Shown here piece after piece: positions 1-11,832 of a DNA stretch of 64,000 nt (position 1 is its first letter; each line of letters opens with the position of its first letter). The notes beneath the pieces are model-generated. The model worked only from the letters and a program-made list of their open reading frames with translations. It searched no databases and was not told where the DNA came from. Source of the DNA: Litoditis marina (Eukaryota; Nematoda; Chromadorea; Rhabditida; Rhabditidae); contig OZ038440.1 of the NCBI GenBank assembly GCA_964036275.1, forward strand, positions 6,981,690-7,045,689, in the 5' to 3' direction. A program made the translations under genes and the position numbers.

Positions 1-508
1 GATTCCTCATTAAAATTCTAATTGCAAACTTTACGTGACTATTCAAATTACTTATATGGTAGTATATGGGGTTAGCTCTTACCAACCCAAGCCAAGATTG
101 CTTCCCTATCACGCTGTGCTTGTAGTTTGGTCCAGTTGCTTTTGGTACAAATTTGTAGATATTCACGTGAAACAACAACTCAGCTATGGCCTTTTCCTAC
201 AGTAGCGTCACATCAAGCGTCTAACAAAGGAAATTATACTGGCGAAAACTATAATTTTGTTCCGTGTTCGTACTTTGGTCGTTTCGAGCGTAAATAGTTT
301 AACAGACCATAGCCCCACCTATCTCGCGACTTGTCGATAACTGCGAATTTCAACATCATTTGGTTGAACTATGGTAATTTGGTCTGTTATACTGTACATT
401 CGCATTTCTACGTCTTTTTGAAGGAACTTGTTCGCACTCTTTCTCTCATGAGAGCCTGGCGGAATATGGTCTGAAATCAGAGACATAGGAGAAATGGATC
501 CAACTCAC
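1..508. other. Left edge, no supported exon
   Basis: Continuation of the fcd-2 locus to the left. Bases 1-60 resemble one arm of the TA-flanked fold-back family described at 13280 (shared stretch TTTACGTGACTATTCAA). A TTGTAGTTTGG motif lies near 123. Two open stretches on the minus strand (about 319-470 and 70-190) look exon-like, but neither joins in phase to the last secure fcd-2 exon. Confidence 0.5.
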
Positions 509-3500
509 CCCCGTATGCCGCGATTTATTCTGAGTTCGTCCAGTTTCAGACTACTAGCCAGTTCAGTCAGCACATCTCTGAAATTAATAGATATGCCAGC
601 TTCATCTAGAAACACGGTGCTAATTACATAAATAATTATTCCGCTTGCCAGATACTAGTTTAACTCAAACTGAAGTTCATTACAAAAAGTATGCAGAAGA
701 AAACACATTTTTTCTTAGATTTTGTTCCCTACACCAGTAAGGTCTGACTACGCGACGAAAGTTGATCCGTTTTCAGATGTAAACAAAAGGAAATTTAGGA
801 CTTTTTATCAAAACTAGACCAATTTTCTTCCCCTCGGCTAAAAAGTAGTCCGTTTTTCGAAATTTTCGGACTATTCGGACAACCTTGCTGGTGTACGCCT
901 ACTGTAGTTTGTGTTCAGCGTTCTTCAGCAAATTTCTCCTGGAAAATATGAGTACGATAATCGAAACAAAGTGTAGGAAATAACACAAACAACCAACTGA
1001 CACCAGCGCGCTCTTCTTGTCGACTGTCAGCGTTTCAACCGCGAAAAGAATGAGTTCGGGTATGGTGGGCGCCTCGAACTGCATCACGGCAGCGCACAAA
1101 CTTTTACGAATCTAAAATTCGAAGAAAAGAGTTTAGAAAGCTCTTCAAAAAAGTTTTATGACAATGACATTAATATAATAATAATGGAGCGTAAAGTTTC
1201 TTTTTTGGAATGGACGAAAAATTTAGTGCTTGATAAGGAGGGCTTGTCGGGCCAAAAACTTCAATCACAGAGTTATTTTGTTTTGAGCCGAGAAATGTTG
1301 ACGAAAGAGAAAGAAACTTTGCTTCAAATTTTCATTACATTCCCTTCCAATTGACTGTTTTTCGTACCCGCCCCTGAACTATTCATATAATACAATTGCG
1401 GTCTCAGTTCAGTGAGTTCAGTCCCACCTTGCGAGCCACGGGGCCTTCGATTCGGAGCAGTCGGAGGGTTCCGAGAATGGCGGTACGATACGACTGGCCC
1501 TCGGAAGCGGGACGACGCAGAATCATGTCCTAGAAATGAACAAAATAGAAAATAAAAATAATAATAATAAGAAAAAAACCACCTCCAAACATTGATGTGT
1601 ATTGTCAATTTTTGTAGATTCACTGTCAAGATTTGAACTTACTATTGATCACGTATTACGTACGGGTTGATTCGTACATATGAGAAAAATAATGTAAAGA
1701 AACGTTGAAAAAGTGAATTCTCGCAAATTCTGAATTGAAATTAAGAAAATTTTACATACCTGAAGATTCATCGCTGCATCCATATGCGTCAACGAATCAG
1801 TGAGAACCTACAACAAGAAAAATCATCTTTCCATCTTCATTCAGATCTTCCAGACTTCTACTATGCTAAAGTGGAGAATAATTATCAGACATCAGACTTC
1901 TGAATAACTTCTAATAGATAATGAAATGAATATTATTATTAGATAATGAAATGAATATTTGTAAAAAGATTCCTACCTCTGGTATAGCTAGAATGAGTGT
2001 GTCTCTGGGTCCCGGGGACCAATCCTCGATATCTCTGGAAAACATTTTTATATTTCAAACATATATTTCAGTAAGCTTGTCCGAAAAGTTGGAAAAAATT
2101 CGAAAAACGGTCAACTTTTTCTCAAAAAACGAGAGAAATCGTCTATTTTGGATACAAAATCATTCATTTTCACGAGTTTGGATCCAAAAACGGACTACTT
2201 TTTGTCGAAAAGTCACACCTTACTGGTGTATGATTTCAAATAAGATATAGCACTTTTCGATCACAAAAAAACTACAAACAAATATATTACGGACCGTACT
2301 TTAGTAACCAACTTCTAGTTTATTCACTTGCTTGCTGACAACCTCAGCACTACATGTACAATGCTTGCTGACAACCTCAACACTACATGTAATATGGTGA
2401 CACCTAACTGGTTGTTCACTACATCATTACGGTAATCTCTTCGAGCAACAGTGTTAAACAAACCATATCAAATCAAAACATTTTCCCCCTACTCACCTAT
2501 CAAAAATGCACTGAAAAAGAGCGTGGCTATTGACAACTCTATCCAGATATCTGAGTTGTGCAACACAAACGACTGCCAAGTTCTCACTCTCCGCATCGCC
2601 AGTCCTGTAAAAAATGAACTAGTGTAACCCGACAGCCAAAATATAACCGTGAGATGAGTAACTACCGAATCTGCGATCGTATAGCGTTGGACGATCTTGA
2701 TTTTTTTCCACTCCGTAGACTAGTCAGCAAACGTCTATGAAAAACATGATGAACACATGAACTGTATCTGTTGGATAAGAATGTCACCAAAGACCAAACT
2801 ACTAACTTCTTTGCCAATATTTGCATATGATGCATCAACAGCTCGAATACTTTCGTCTGTGTATGTAGACAGAGCAGCAGAGCACGGAACACGGTATCCT
2901 GCACACCGCAGGTACTGAAAAATCATCATTAATAAAAAGAAACCAAAGAATAATTAACTTTATTTTGTATTCTGTGAACACCCGTTGAAATACCCTAGTA
3001 CACTTAATTTTTGAAAACTTCAGAAAATGTAATTTTTTTTACAAACCACTATTGAAAACACATCTCGGACTGATTTTACACGTATTTATGTTAACGTTTC
3101 CAATCCATGCTCGCAACAAGGCGACAGCGCATACACCGCCAAGGCCTCTCATTCCTTCAAAATTCTGGCGACCCCTCCCTGTTTTCTCGTGTCGCGACCC
3201 CCCAAAACGGCGACATTCAACTAATTTCCGTACGATTATAGGTGATTTTGTATGAAAACCGTTAGTTAACAGCTCGCGACCCCTACTTTTAACAAGGATT
3301 TGGTCGCGACTCCCCTTTTATGAGGGGCCTTGGCGGTGTATGCGACAGCGTGAAAACATTTCTGTTATCGTGCTCCCACCACTAGCTGCCTGCTACCAGC
3401 TGGCCTACTCGACTAGACCAAAGAGTATTGTTATTTGGGACTGTCATACTTCGTCCTGAAAGTCAATCGATTGTCAACTCATGCCGAAATTTGCGTAATA

Positions 3501-4741
3501 AAATGAAAAACTAACGAATTCGAAGGGGTGAGATATAGTTTGAGCATCTCCTTGTCTCCGAGTGCTACCGAGAACAGATCGACCATTTCATCTCGTTTCT
3601 GTGGATCAAAGAAATAATGGTATTAATACGAAGTAACAATAATTATAAAGAAAACATGAAAACTGCGTATCCATCTAGTAAAGTTCAAGTAAAATCGCGG
3701 TATATGACCAATAATGCAAACTCAAACCTGTCTATCTGCCAGGCTTTTGTCCAGCTCTTGAACCAGAGTCGCATGATTTTGATCGCCTAAAATCCAAGAA
3801 AAGTTGTAAAGTTGAACTATTTAAAACAAAAATATAACAAAACAACACAAAAACCATCTTACCTAGATAAATGTATGGCACATAGTTTTCATCTCTTTTT
3901 ACAGACAGTCCACAGTCAGCCAGAACTTTTTCGAAATCATTTCGCGGTTCCACAGACTCGCCAGGATCGACAGGAACAGCAACACCTCTGAAATAGTCAC
4001 GAATTGGGTTGAAGAAAAGAGAATAAATGACTGTACTACACCTGTAATAAAGATTTTAATACTACAAATTACAACATGGTTTCATAAACCAACTAGCGTC
4101 GATGTAATGTGAACAATAATTCAAGAGCACAAAGGTTTCAGTGAACAAATATATGTGAGTATAATATCCTTTTTATGTACTAAATTATAATCGATAGAGC
4201 TTTTTTGAAAACTTTTAGTCCACCTTTGCGTGCGTTGAGTGAACCTTAGCATGGCCTCTTCTAATCCATCCATGGTACCACATTCATTCTCCGTTTGTAC
4301 TGGAGCTGGTTTCTCTGAAAAGATGCGTTGAATTGCTTTCACAAAAAGTAAAACTAAGACGTACAGAAACCAACTAGAAATGAACATAAAATAAGACACA
4401 AGCAAATGATGCTACTCTCGATTCCAAAATTTCGACCACACTGGTTTTTGATTTCGTTGTTGTTCTTGAAACGTATACGTGTGAATTAATCGAATAGGAA
4501 GTCTCAAACCACCTGTTTCGAGTAGAACTGTAGAACTATGCAAATCAGTAAATAAGCTACATACGATACACCTGTGATACGATCTCTACGAATTCACAAC
4601 GATTTAGGTAGAAATAGTAAATTAGTAAACAAATTTCTTCGGAAGATAAGAAAACATACTTGTTTTTACATTATTAGGTTCATCCACTTCGTCGAGACCG
4701 AATATGTCAAAATCGTCAAACGAATCATTTCCGCCGGGCAT
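509..4741 (-). CDS. fcd-2: FANCD2 ortholog, N-terminal part (partial)
   Basis: FANCD2 is the monoubiquitinated DNA clamp of the Fanconi anaemia interstrand-crosslink repair pathway in the nucleus. Thirteen phase-matched exons: 4741-4660, 4314-4224, 3987-3863, 3786-3728, 3598-3516, 2914-2807, 2734-2666, 2604-2497, 2034-1977, 1807-1760, 1529-1428, 1111-994 and 605-509. They encode about 382 residues. The start (MPGGNDSFDD) lies 21 nt after a TTTCCAG that could be a trans-splice site. The product opens with an acidic stretch. A segment around AQLRYLDRVV matches the vertebrate SQLKWLDRVVDG region, followed by IPEVLTDS (vertebrate LPEILGDS) and the helical-repeat segment APTIPELILFAVETLT. The C-terminal two thirds, including the ubiquitinated lysine region, lie beyond the left edge. 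Identification rests on remembered similarity; the exon chain is firm, the family call fairly firm. Confidence 0.72.
3130..3342. mobile_element. hAT-like MITE with 8-bp TSD
   Basis: A 213-bp element in an fcd-2 intron. Its ends are inverted repeats beginning CATACACCGCCAAGGCCTCT, and it is flanked on both sides by the same 8 bases, CGACAGCG (3122-3129 and 3343-3350). An 8-bp duplication is the signature of hAT transposases. There is no coding capacity, so it is non-autonomous. The interior carries several GTCGCGACCCC-type motifs. Confidence 0.8.
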
Positions 4742-5198
4742 CAGGCACGGCTTGAGAGTTACCTGGAAAGAACTTGGTTGGTATATTGTTAGATGATTTA
4801 TATATTATTTACAGTTTCTTACAAAACTATTGAATAACACACAGTTTGATGGGAGAAGTAACTCTATACAAACAGATATGATAATAACCGAATTGAGAAA
4901 GGGCCAATAAAACAACAACAAAAGTGACAGCGGTCGGAAGTTTAAAAAATTGATTGCGAAAGAAATGAATTCACTCGTCGGGAAAATTTCAAAATTTTTG
5001 TACTCCCGCCGCTGTAATTGTAACCATTGCGACCTGCGACGTGTATTTCTGCCCCGACGCCGATCAAAACTTATTAGTGTGCGCGCGCGCGCCAAGTTTT
5101 CAAGTTTCTATTTTTTCATCAAATTAACCGTTTCATACTTACTTTTCATTCGTTTCTATGCACATAAGTGCCTTTTAACGACGTAACTATTGCGCTCG
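4742..5198. promoter_or_regulatory. fcd-2 upstream region
   Basis: Short AT-rich stretch between the fcd-2 start and the MULE-like element; it must hold at least the proximal fcd-2 promoter. A GCGCGCGCGC run occurs near 5080. A minus-strand open frame here (4805-5095) has no phase-compatible junction to the gene and is not accepted as an exon. No TATA-like or other specific motif stands out. Confidence 0.35.
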
Positions 5199-5207
5199 AC
5201 ATGAGTT

Positions 5208-6824
5208 GGGACCTACTAATTACCGCACCTACCGCACCGCTGAAATACCGCACCGCGATTCGAAAATACCGCACCGTACCGCACCAGCGCAAATTTGCGT
5301 ATTTTTTCAAAAATTCCAAAATCTCCAATTTTGCAAGCAATCGTTCCTAAAGCAGAAATCCTAATCTTTCATCACTTGAAAACAAACATAGTGATCTCGA
5401 GAAAACGTTCTTTCAAACTTTCTCACTAGCAGACCATACGCTTATACGCTTTCCGTATTGCATTTTCCTTTTCTGTTGGGTAACCCTCATGTCACTTTCA
5501 TGAGTTATCGAATGTATAGAAGAAGCTGCTCATCATTTCAAAAGAAAAGTACTGAGGAGTACCCATGATGATGGCTTTTTCTCCACTACTTAAAACTATG
5601 TCATGAACCTCAGATATACCGTAAAACTAATGAACGCCGGCCTCACCTGACTCAAGTGTGCTTTTTATTTCTAGTTTCTAGAACCGTTTTTCACAGCCGT
5701 TTTTGTAACGCTTTTATCAGTACAAATATATATTATATGTGAATAATACGAGACAGGATGGAACGTATACGTGACCTCGCATTTAGTAACTTAACGGTGA
5801 TTGATTCTAAACGTGAAAATATGTTTTCTTCTATCTGTGTTCATGAGAGCTGGATCACTGCATCGACAGACAGTTTGCTCCTAACGAAGTCCTAGCTGCT
5901 ACGACAACAGTTTTGAGAGATCCGAACTGGCTAACTCTGTAATGATCAACTACTTTGCTGTTGGTCCGACATATTAAATACCGGGCTTGCTTTTTGTTGT
6001 TTCAAGAATACCCAAATTATCGTTATTATCGATGAACCTTTTTGGAAACAGTCGGAAAATATCTTAGATGCAGGCTTCGACGAATATAGTGACCAATTTG
6101 CAGTTGAGTATAGAAAACATTACGCTTAACTTAACTCTTACCAGGGTTTGATATTTTGGGTACCCGGAATAAGTCATTCAAAATTGAAAGTCATTAAAGT
6201 AAAAGTCATTCAAAAGTAAAAGTCATTAATTTACTTTTAGTCAGGATTTGAAAATTACGAAAATTTTCGGAAACTTTATTTTTGATTCTCAACTGTTTCT
6301 GTACTTGATGACTTTTACTTTCGAATTACTTTTACTCTAATGACTTTTAATTTCGAATGACTTATTCTGGTTGCCGATATTTTGATCCCTTGCAGGAGTA
6401 CCATAATACGGTTCTCGTTTATTCATTGGCAATGGTTGTCAATTTTAGGCAGAAAACGAAATCCTCTAAATATTTCACGTTTGAATAGCTCATACTTTTA
6501 GAAGAGCTGAAAGGATCTCTAGACAAATGAACTGATTGAAAACTATTTTTCGAAACACAATTCAGAATATTTCCACTCATCCTGCAGAAAAAGGAAATAA
6601 ACTAATTGTTTTCGGTCATTAAACACCATGTTCAGACCTGCTGTATCTAAAGTGATGAAAATGATAGGATTTCTGCTTTAGGAACTATTTTAATTGCAAA
6701 ATTAAAGATTTTGTATTTTTTGGAAAAAATACGCAAATTTGCGCTGGTGCGGTACGGTGCGGTATTTTCAAATCGCGGTGCGGTATTTCACCCGGTGCGG
6801 TAGGTGCGGTAATTAGTAGGTCCC
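5208..6824. mobile_element. MULE-like element, 9-bp TSD, long TIRs
   Basis: A 1617-bp element with terminal inverted repeats of about 180 bp (5208-5390 and 6645-6824), each beginning GGGACCTACTAATTACCGCA. Both sides carry the 9-base duplication ACATGAGTT (5199-5207 and 6825-6833). Long TIRs with a 9-bp duplication fit Mutator-like elements. The TIRs hold repeated ACCGCACC units and an internal GCGCAAATTTGCG palindrome. No long reading frame is present, so the element is non-autonomous. It spans nearly the whole interval between two divergent genes and ends 50 bp before the crls-1 start codon. The superfamily is inferred from TSD length and TIR length only. Confidence 0.82.
6159..6375. mobile_element. 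Nested inverted-repeat element, 9-bp TSD
   Basis: A 217-bp fold-back inside the MULE-like element. Arms of about 70 bp contain repeated AAAGTCATT / AATGACTTT units. Both sides carry GATATTTTG (6150-6158 and 6376-6384). The ends (GGTACCCGGAATAAG and the complement of CTTATTCTGGTTGCC) differ from the host element, so this is a separate, later insertion. Confidence 0.75.
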
Positions 6825-6873
6825 ACATGAGTTCGATTCTGGCTATGAACACGTATTTGATTGTTTCAGATGA

Positions 6874-8528
6874 ATGATGCTGAGAAGCTGCATTTCAGTT
6901 AATCAGTGGAAGTTTGTTAGCCCTGTTTTGCGTCGCTCAGGGTTATTATCGAAACTAAGACAGCATCAACGTGTACTAGGATCGCATTTCTTCTCGCACA
7001 ATGAAATTTCACAAAGCATTTTGAGGAGGTATGTTTCTCTATGACTGTGATATCAACATGTTATTCCCTCACAACTTCACATTTACATCAAGTCTTTACA
7101 ACTTTACATATGCAAATACAAAGTGTCCCTGGCTCTGTCTTAATAGTAGGGTTAAACTATTTCCATGCATACCCTAAATGCTCAGCGTTTTGAGAAAAAC
7201 CCCCCTGTTTTTGGTCCGAAGATTTGGGCAAAACCCCCCTCAAAAATTGTCTGATTAAGCGCTTTTCTAAATTAAGGGCAAAACCCCCCTATAATGGCTG
7301 AGGGGGAGTGCAAAACCCCCTGTTTGAAAAAAGTCACAACTCTGAGGCATTTAGGGTATGTTTCCATGTCAAGTCAAGTTAGTTTTGCGATGTTGCTCCG
7401 CTGAGTGCGATGATGCACCCGTTGCACACCACCGCGCCGCACAGGGGATCGAAACTAGACTATTAGTTGAAGCCTCATTTCTTACTGCAAACTCTCGAAG
7501 TTTTTGTCATCTCTAGATAAGCAATTCAACTCTAATCTTTTTCAATGAGCACGGAGACCTAACATCGCGAATAGAGTATTAGCATTTTAAGGCTGTAGCG
7601 GATGTTTGATTATCATTTGATTTTCTGGTCAACACAAATGTTTTCAGGTTTTCCACTGCTTCGAATGTGCAATATAGTCCACGTGTGCCTGTGGAATCGC
7701 TACCTCCCGAAGAACGGGGTAGATACAAGATTGTGACGGTACCTAATGTCATCTGCTTAACAAGGTTTGAGATTCAATCTTCGTTCATATCTTCGCGAAC
7801 TATAAGTTATGAGTTCACATTATCTTTGAAATAAACAAAACATCAAGTGTAGCTGAGCTTTGAGCGCTTTAGCCATTAGTGCGAGGTTAACATTTTTAGT
7901 CAAATCGGGGTCGTTCTCAATCTCATTTATAAGCTCTCTGCTATATCAAACTTGTGGGCATTTGTCTTGACCTGACCTAGATTGCGTTTATAGTATTGAA
8001 AGGTGTGTGTAACTTTAAGTTAATGTTCTCCTAAAAGCAATCGGATATTAGTTTCTGGTCTGTGTGTTACATTTTGATTGTGCTGGTTGCTTGAGTCAAT
8101 TGTGTTTTATTGACTTTATCATCTTTTTTTGTAAATATCACATATCAGTGACTTTATCATAAATTCTGATGCGATCTTTTCGTTTTCAGAATAGCTGCTA
8201 CTCCTTTGATTGGCTACCTAGTTGTGAATCATCAATTCTGTCCGGCCTTCTTTTTGTTCGTTGCTGCTGGTTTCACTGACATGGTAAGTCGCAATTTATC
8301 TCAATGAAAATGAGCAGGGTTCTATTTTACTAGCTTCTCTTTATGTAATCCTCTGAGTTTTAATGTTATTGCAACAGTCAAGTACTTTACTTGTTTGCAA
8401 TCTTCCTTTTCTGTAATCCTAGGTGCTTGCTAGTGTGATTGCAACAGTGGGAGTAATAAATTGATGGTGCTCCCAAATTATTGCGAAACAAGTTAAGGTA
8501 TTCTTTCCGTCATCGGTCTGATAAATAA

Positions 8529-8596
<68 letters not shown>

Positions 8597-11500
8597 TAGG
8601 GTTGTTAATCGAGTTCGAAATTTCGAGTTTGGCGAAAAATCGAGTTTTCGAGTTTTGAAAAATTTCGAGTTTTCGAGTTCACCAGTTTTGGAAATTTTGA
8701 GTGTTTTTGGACCCAAAAGGTTCATTTTTCGAGTCCGAAATTTCGATTTTCAAGTTTTCGCGTTCAAAATTTCGAATTTTCGAGTTTGACGAAAAATCGA
8801 GTTTTCGAGTTTGACGAAAAATCGAGTTTTCGAGTTTGACGAAAAATCGAGTTTTCGAGTTTGGCGAAAAATCGAGTTGTCAAGTTTTGGACAATTTCGA
8901 GTTCGACTCGAAAAATCTTTTTTCGAGTCGAGTTTCGAGTTAGACTTTAACAACCCTAATAGATAGATAGATAGATTGATGGTTCCTGTAATTTTGTTTA
9001 GGTTGACTGGGATCGGGCTTGTGTTGATTTGTTATAATCTTAAAGACGTGAAGAATATGTTTTATTCACTGTAACGGAGGCCTATCCGGGCAGCGTTCAG
9101 CGTAACTCATTTGAAAAAAAAAACTAGCTGATTCCAAAGAAGGTAACCATCATCTACCAACAATAGTAGCTACGATTCTCTAGTCGTAACGTTCCATAAT
9201 CCGTAAAAAAATTCCGTAACAAATACAGATACCGCTGACGTCATTGTTCGTCTCTTTTCAGCTAGATGGTTTCATTGCCCGCAACGTGCCAGGTCAAAAG
9301 TCTTTGCTTGGTTCAGTGCTCGACCCTGTGTCTGACAAACTACTCGTTAGTGTGATGTTCGTCACCATGGCACATGCATCTCTTCTTCCCGGTAAGGTTA
9401 TAAAAAGATCAAAGTATACATGTTCTTGATGTAACAATTGATGAGTGAGATTACTGCCGCACGACCTCCTCCAACTAAAACTGAGAAATTCACTGAAAAG
9501 CATGTAATTATTTCGCGAAATTGTAGAAAGTCAACCGAAAATGTCAAATAATGTTTACAATTTGCGTTTTTCTGTGCTCTTACGACCAAATTCCCCTGTA
9601 TTCGAAAAGTTTGGCGCGTTCAATCTGTGGTCACCGTTGTGGGGCTCTTTGTTTATGTAGAGATTCGAGATTAGTTCCATCTTTTGGTTGTCGTGTCGTG
9701 ATAATCGATAAATAACACGTAAAGAAAAGACGTGAAATTACTGGCGGTGATTTGCTTTGAGCTTTGTTGTGCTGATAGGAGATGGGCCGTAAGTGAAGAA
9801 TTAAAGATGGAGGGGCTATTTCCTTTAGATATGATATATTGATTATCGACAACAATCAGTGCTCAGCGATTGAGTTATGACTGGTTTCGTTAAAAATTAT
9901 CATTATTATAGTGATTGGATAAGGGCTAGGAAGTTAGTCGGATTGCGGATCACCTGATATATCATATATTTGATTGTTCAAGTCAGTGCCCTGAGTAATA
10001 GTTCATTTTTCCAGTTCCCCTGGCTGCTGTGGTAATACTTCGCGATGTTTTACTGATTGTTGGAGGATTCTATAAACGGTTTCAGACGATGGAACCACCC
10101 TACACGTTAAATAGGTAGGTTATTCTTTCTTTTTCATCAGTTCTCTGAGAAGTTTTAAGTTTGAATTTTCGAGGTTGGATGGCTGTTTTACGTTTTCACG
10201 TTTAAAGTGGATAGAGGGCTGGGTAAGGGTAAGCGAACATAAACGTAAAGGTTTGAAGTAGTTTATTCCTAAATTCGAAATAGTTTTAACGCATTTTGCC
10301 ACTAGCCAGACTACAGTAGTGGTTATGGCGTTCTGCCATTTTTTGCTGAAAGTTTCTTGAAGTGAAATGAACTGGGAAAGTGGTAGAATGATTTCCGGGT
10401 GTACAATTTCTTGTTCTTCCCAAATTTACATTGTAGCTGGTTGAGATTTACGTACTACAACATTTGCTTGCCGTAGCCTCATCCGGTTTTCCCGGATTCT
10501 AACCATTTTTTTTCCTAGATATTTCAATCCTGAAGTTTCTTCTATGCAAGTTGTGCCAACAACAGTCAGTAAGGTTAGTTAATTTAACATGAACGATTTC
10601 CTCGAAAAATGATTCTCCGGGCACCTGTCCAACTTCGAGCATCATTTTATATTTTATCTAAACAGCGATCGAAAAGTGGATGTTAAAGTGTTGGAGTGTT
10701 GGAGATAGTATTATAAGAATGAAAATCGTGAAAAAAAGTTTTGTTTTTCTCCATTGGTTTAAATACGAATGTTTCATAATTTTTAGATTAATACCCTTTT
10801 ACAACTATCGGTGGTGGCTAGTGCTTTGGCTTCTCCTGTTTTCCAATTCGGTGATGCTGGAGTGTTGGCGATCACTGGTCTCGGGTTAGTTTCTTTTATT
10901 TCGAGTTACGGGAAGACCGTTTTTGTCTTGAATTGTTATTGGTCAGGGGAGGGCAGATATGGCTTGGCAAACCAGAAACAAATCAAGGACGGGGTCGGTT
11001 TTGGGGGTTTATTGTACAATTGTCCCCCCCCCCCCTCCCTTGAGCCGAAATAGGTTGGAATCCGACCCGTAGTACAATCACCCCCCTCAAAACCGACCCC
11101 ACGCCCTTCTTTACTGCAGGCTTGGATTAAGTGGGGGGGGCGATTGTTAAACAGGTCCGGGGTTGTACTATTACCCCCCATTTTGTATTGTGGGGGGTGA
11201 TTGTTAAACGTCGACATTGTACAATTACCCCCCATTTACAATCACCCCCTCTCTATAGGGAATCGTATTGGGAGGGGGGTGATAGTACTACGGGGGGGGG
11301 GGACTTGAGGTGAGGGGGGGGGGGAATTGTACAATTTTCCCGGTGTTGGTTCAAAAAGGGTTGAAAATTGCACGTTTTTAGCAACCAAACAAAACTTCGC
11401 TTGGAATTTTCCGTTTATTTGTTGAAATTTGGCTTCTTTTTCTTCAAAAGGGAGGGGGGGGGGGGCGTGTTGGACTTCACGTCAAACCATTTTCTGCCCG

Positions 11501-11832
11501 CCTCCGGTATTGGAATTGGTAGGGTTACTATTCACTAACTTCATGCAGTCAATGGCTTCTTAAACCGGGTTTCATACTTTTTACATACTTCCGATACTTC
11601 CGTGTTTTTACTGAAGTAAACATGATTATCGTATTAGGCCGGCGTGATACACTATAACCCAACTACATAAATACGCATATCATGCGTTGTTTTACACCGA
11701 TGCAAAAAAAAGTATGGCCGGGGCCTTATTCACTATTCATTTCAATTTATTATTTACAGTTGGGTGACTGCTGCAACTACAATCTATTCTGGTTGGCAGT
11801 ATATGGGTGGAAAAGCGTTGAAGAAAGTCTAA
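6874..11832 (+). CDS. crls-1: Cardiolipin synthase (CDP-alcohol phosphatidyltransferase)
   Basis: Makes cardiolipin from CDP-diacylglycerol and phosphatidylglycerol in the mitochondrial inner membrane. Eight phase-matched exons: 6874-7028, 7648-7764, 8190-8283, 9262-9391, 10015-10114, 10519-10573, 10787-10884 and 11760-11832, giving 273 aa, close to the usual eukaryotic length. The N-terminus is Arg/Ser-rich, as in a mitochondrial targeting peptide. The catalytic CDP-OH-P signature is split over exons 3 and 4: D121-x-x-D-G-x-x-A-R, then G-x-x-x-D-x-x-x-D, ending [23 protein letters not shown] before it and the hydrophobic stretches after it fit the multi-spanning family fold. The start is the first ATG of a tandem ATGATG, just after a TTTCAG that may be a trans-splice acceptor; an ATG 4 bases upstream is out of frame and stops at once. 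Introns are repeat-laden (7168, 8597, 11005). Confidence 0.93.
7168..7360. mobile_element. hAT-like MITE with 8-bp TSD, intron 1 of crls-1
   Basis: A 193-bp element with terminal inverted repeats CATACCCTAAATGC, flanked by TTTCCATG on both sides (7160-7167 and 7361-7368). The interior repeats AAAACCCCCC several times. Its CATACCC ends recall the CATACACC ends of the element at 3130, suggesting related families. Confidence 0.8.
8525..8596. repeat. GATA tetranucleotide microsatellite
   Basis: About 17 perfect ATAG units in crls-1 intron 3. It is interrupted by the TAGGGTTGTTAA element at 8597 and resumes after it (8959-8976), so the element landed inside the microsatellite. Confidence 0.95.
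8597..8958. mobile_element. hAT-like MITE with TTTTCGAG-repeat interior
   Basis: A 362-bp element with ends TAGGGTTGTTAA / TTAACAACCCTA and an interior almost wholly made of repeated TTTTCGAGTTT-type units (TCGAGTTTGACGAAAAA). Flanking octamers are ATAGATAG on both sides; they sit in GATA repeats, so this duplication alone is weak evidence. The copy at 32307 has an unambiguous 8-bp duplication and supports the hAT call. Confidence 0.72.
11005..11342. repeat. Poly-C/poly-G fold-back element in crls-1 intron 7
   Basis: Inverted ends containing ATTGTACAAT next to long C and G runs, and several internal C6-G9 blocks alternating with TTGTACAAT-like motifs. The right end reads AATTTTCCCGG. Related elements lie at 28480, 39665 and 47185. 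No clear target duplication was read. Confidence 0.55.

Noticed and set aside
319..472. 50-codon open stretch on the minus strand after a TTTCAG, as the next fcd-2 exon
   Set aside because: Exon 13 ends in phase 2 at a strong GTGAGT donor; in that phase this stretch hits TGA after eight codons. The open frame needs phase 1.
4805..5095. Basic, then hydrophobic minus-strand frame as an upstream fcd-2 exon
   Set aside because: No good donor in phase with the next exon, which already starts with a plausible ATG after a trans-splice-like acceptor.
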